Part shown: positions 12,357 to 14,284 of the stretch, piece by piece
Position numbering within the stretch: the stretch's first letter is position 1
Layout: each line of letters begins with the position of its first letter
Origin: an uncultured Collinsella sp.
GTDB lineage: Bacteria; Actinomycetota; Coriobacteriia; Coriobacteriales; Coriobacteriaceae
Direction of reading: 5' to 3'
Length of the DNA: 14,284 bases
Assembly (NCBI GenBank): GCA_900757465.1
Contig: CAAENY010000015.1
Location: forward strand, 1-14,284
Notes under the pieces: generated by a model
Told to the model about the DNA's origin: nothing
Databases searched by the model: none
The model's input: only the letters and a program-made list of their open reading frames with translations
Translations under genes and position numbers: made by a program

Positions 12357-12968
12357 CTAGCTATTAAACCCGTTGAACTTGAGATAGCTCATCAGGTACG
12401 CTTTCGAAACAAAGGATGAAACCGCGCTGCGCACAAGCAGCGACTCACGCGTTACCTGATGCGCCGTATCGGGAACCGGCGTCTGCTCGACAGAAAACGC
12501 CGAACGAATCGATGCCTCGAGCTGATCGACCACATAGTCGAAGGCCGTCGGGGCATCGTAGCTCAAACGCTGAATGTTAAAGAGCGCCTGCACCGCAGCA
12601 ATAGGTAGCACCTGCTTAAAGATGCAGATAGCGATCAGGCGGGCAATCTGCTCGCGACCATACTGCTTTTTGACCGGAGCAGGCACCAGACCGACCTTCA
12701 CGTAGTTATTGATCATCGATGGCGTAATGACAGGCTGCTCAACGCAAATAGACAGCGGCTCCATCCACAGCGCAACATACTCAATGACCTGGTCGCGGTA
12801 GAGCGTCACATTGGGCAACTGGTCATAGCGCGGCAGACTCAACGTATTGAGTTTGCGCACGATATCGGACTGAATAAATGCATCGGGCAGCACAGTGGGC
12901 TGAATATCCTCAGGCTTAATGCTGACCGACGAATCGGACATCGGGATAACGCGTTTGGCGTGGTTCAT
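12357..12968 (-). CDS. DUF1836-family putative transcriptional regulator
   Basis: ATG 12968 has GGAGG 6 nt upstream. The 203-aa protein has the DUF1836 pattern: LPRYDQLPNVTLYRDQVIEY (45-64), then ITPSMINNYVKVGLVPAPVK (81-100), KQYGREQIARLI (101-112) and FKQVLPIAAVQALF (117-130). The middle part, with a Met-Ile-Asn-Asn-Tyr helix followed by a Lys-rich wing, looks like a MerR-type winged helix, so DNA binding is likely, although the family is poorly characterised. About 45 N-terminal and 70 C-terminal residues are outside the core. An inverted repeat over its own -35 region and the same repeat before degV suggest it controls both genes. Confidence 0.85.
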   Translation of the reverse strand: MNHAKRVIPMSDSSVSIKPEDIQPTVLPDAFIQSDIVRKLNTLSLPRYDQLPNVTLYRDQVIEYVALWMEPLSICVEQPVITPSMINNYVKVGLVPAPVKKQYGREQIARLIAICIFKQVLPIAAVQALFNIQRLSYDAPTAFDYVVDQLEASIRSAFSVEQTPVPDTAHQVTRESLLVRSAVSSFVSKAYLMSYLKFNGFNS

Positions 12969-12992
12969 AAGGATCCTCCGTTCATTAGCTAT

Positions 12993-12998
12993 ATTGTA
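12993..12998 (-). promoter_or_regulatory. -10 box of the DUF1836 gene
   Basis: TACAAT on the minus strand, 24 nt before the start codon. At 17-bp spacing the -35 hexamer is ATGCAA (13016-13021), inside the operator at 13006-13030. Confidence 0.5.
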
Positions 12999-13005
12999 TT
13001 CTAGG

Positions 13006-13030
13006 TTATCTAGTTTTGCATACTATATAG
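13006..13030. promoter_or_regulatory. Second copy of the degV-type operator, before the DUF1836 gene
   Basis: TTATCTAGT, a 7-bp centre and ACTATATAG match the core of the degV site (CTATCTAGT, 7 bp, ACTAGATAG) with identical spacing. It covers the -35 and part of the spacer, a position typical of repression. A wider inverted repeat, GCTATAT (12988-12994) and ATATAGC (13025-13031), surrounds it. Confidence 0.7.
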
Positions 13031-13040
13031 CAGGAAAGTA

Positions 13041-13082
13041 AAAGTGGTTGGACAGCACATTGATGCACCGTCCAACCACTTT
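13041..13082 (-). terminator. Terminator of trxB
   Basis: AAAGTGGTTGGAC (13041-13053) and GTCCAACCACTTT (13070-13082) form a perfect 13-bp stem about 40 nt after the trxB stop; T-rich sequence follows on the minus strand. It also separates trxB from the DUF1836 promoter. Confidence 0.88.
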
Positions 13083-13123
13083 GTTTTAAAGATAGCAATC
13101 TTACATAAGATATATTATCGTAC

Positions 13124-14062
13124 TTATGCGCGTAAGAAAGTGTATGCGCTGGTTGCCGCTATAGCCCCGTCCGAAACAGCGGTCACAACCTGCCGTAAAC
13201 GCTTGGAACGGATATCGCCGGCTGCGAATAAGCCGGGTGTACGGGTGGCCATGGACTCATCGGTAAGGATGCCGCCATCGGGCCCCAGATCGACCAGATG
13301 CTCGACAAGTTCGGTATGAGGTTGCGTGCCGGCAAAGACAAAAATGCCAAACGAGCCAGGTTCAAAGGTCTCAGTATGCGTCTTGCCGCTTGCATTGTCC
13401 TTGAAGGTAATTGTCGTGGGCATCGCCTCACCGGAAAGCTCAACAATACTAGTTTGGTACCTAACTGAAATATTGTCCTTAGTAAGCACCTTATTCACAA
13501 CGCCTTCGGGTGCACGGAACTGATCGCGACGCAGCACGATGGTCACGCTGCTGGCAATGTCGGAAAGGAACAACGCCTCTTCGCATGCCGAATTGCCGCC
13601 TCCGATAACAAAGACCTGCTTGCCACGGAAGAACATGCCGTCACACGTCGCGCAATACGAAACGCCTCGACCGCGATACGTGTCCTCGCCAACAAAACCT
13701 GCAGGACGCGGCGTGGCGCCCATGCACGCAATGACGCTCTTGGCCGCTGTGTCGCCCATATCGTGATGGATGGTAAATTGAGCCGCATCGGCATCGTAAT
13801 CGACGCCTGTCACCATACTCCATTCAACCTGAGCCCCCAGGCCTTCAGCATGCTGTTGGAACCGCTCACCAAGTTCAGCACCGCTCAGCAGCGGAATGCC
13901 AGGATAATTCTCAATCTCGTTGGTCGTGGTGATCTGTCCGCCCGACATGCCCTGCTCAAGGACAGTCGTCGTCAGGTTGGCGCGCGCCGCATAAATGGCG
14001 GCAGCATAGCCCGCGGGACCGCCGCCGATAATCGCAACGTCGATCGTATGATCGGTAGCCAT
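13124..14062 (-). CDS. trxB: Thioredoxin-disulfide reductase
   Basis: This FAD enzyme passes electrons from NADPH to thioredoxin in the cytoplasm. The start chosen is ATG 14062 (GAGAGG 7 nt upstream), giving 312 aa, the usual length; an ATG at 14137 would add 25 unrelated residues. FAD-binding GGGPAG lies at 13-18, the redox pair C137-A-T-C140 in VSYCATCDG, the NADPH motif GGGNSACEEA at 154-163 followed by LRRD (177-180), and the second FAD motif near AAGDIR (280-285). All catalytic parts are present. It is divergent from the gene starting at 14181. Confidence 0.97.
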   Translation of the reverse strand: MATDHTIDVAIIGGGPAGYAAAIYAARANLTTTVLEQGMSGGQITTTNEIENYPGIPLLSGAELGERFQQHAEGLGAQVEWSMVTGVDYDADAAQFTIHHDMGDTAAKSVIACMGATPRPAGFVGEDTYRGRGVSYCATCDGMFFRGKQVFVIGGGNSACEEALFLSDIASSVTIVLRRDQFRAPEGVVNKVLTKDNISVRYQTSIVELSGEAMPTTITFKDNASGKTHTETFEPGSFGIFVFAGTQPHTELVEHLVDLGPDGGILTDESMATRTPGLFAAGDIRSKRLRQVVTAVSDGAIAATSAYTFLRA

Positions 14063-14180
14063 GAAGAATCCTCTCGTCGAAACGTTGTCATTCCTTGCGC
14101 TCATACCCAAATTTACGTGAACGTGACACTCATGCACTACAATGATAAACCCGTGTTACAACGTCGAAGGGGAGTTATCG

Positions 14181-14284
14181 ATGGATCAGACGCAGACGAG
14201 CGATGACGCTCCCCTGCACAAGCTCAGCACTCCCCAATTGGAGCAAACCACGCTCCTGGCTCAACAAAAACCTCTCGTGACCAT
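14181..14284 (+). CDS. Start of an unidentified gene (runs off the right edge)
   Basis: ATG 14181 has GGGGAG 6 nt upstream. The 34 visible residues begin MDQTQTSDDAPLHKLSTPQL and are polar, without a signal peptide or membrane segment; too little is present to assign a family. Its promoter must lie in the 118 bp shared with trxB: GTGACA (14123-14128) is a fair -35 but the matching -10 (GATAAA, 14144-14149) is spaced only 15 bp; TACAAT (14138-14143) is another -10 candidate. Confidence 0.7.
   Translation, partial: MDQTQTSDDAPLHKLSTPQLEQTTLLAQQKPLVT

Overview
The window looks like chromosome of a high-GC actinobacterium of class Coriobacteriia, most likely Collinsella or a close relative. That is an inference from gene content and order: pgsA, a GarA-like FHA gene and an FtsR-like merR gene in the order known from other actinobacteria, then apt, a coiled-coil NlpC/P60 hydrolase, and a degV/DUF1836 pair. 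No ribosomal RNA or complete tRNA is present, so the assignment rests on proteins.

The window has two halves that meet at about 7133. The left half (1-7133) reads as the right end of an integrated genetic element. It ends in a tyrosine integrase gene (minus strand, 5348-6838), about 250 bp of int-att DNA with short repeats, and at 7089-7133 an exact 45-nt 3' part of a tRNA-Pro(GGG) gene (tRNA positions 32 to 76, CCA included), still followed by a strong rho-independent terminator. This is the remnant side of the attachment site; the rebuilt tRNA gene and the other element end should lie left of the window. The visible cargo is: an ABC exporter with permease and ATPase in one chain (minus, running off the left edge); an AT-rich island with two overlapping minus-strand small ORFs and a divergent DUF1648 (SdpI-like) membrane protein; an unrecognised acidic protein; and a minimal nucleotidyltransferase gene (MntA type) behind a 69-residue protein, preceded by a perfect 20-bp palindrome and an array of 8-bp repeats.

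The right half (7134-14284) is ordinary core chromosome. A plus-strand run carries pgsA (GTG start), a GarA-like FHA protein, an FtsR-like MerR regulator, apt and a secreted NlpC/P60 hydrolase, closed by a terminator. Then comes degV (fatty-acid-binding family), convergent with a DUF1836 regulator; they share a two-way terminator. trxB follows on the minus strand, and a further plus-strand gene starts at 14181 and leaves the window.

The most notable regulatory signal is a 25-bp inverted-repeat site present twice: just upstream of the degV -35 region and over the -35/spacer of the DUF1836 gene. It suggests that the DUF1836 protein controls degV and itself, perhaps as activator at one site and repressor at the other. 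The best candidates for something undescribed in the element are the small-ORF/SdpI-like/ABC cluster and the operator and repeat region in front of the nucleotidyltransferase module.
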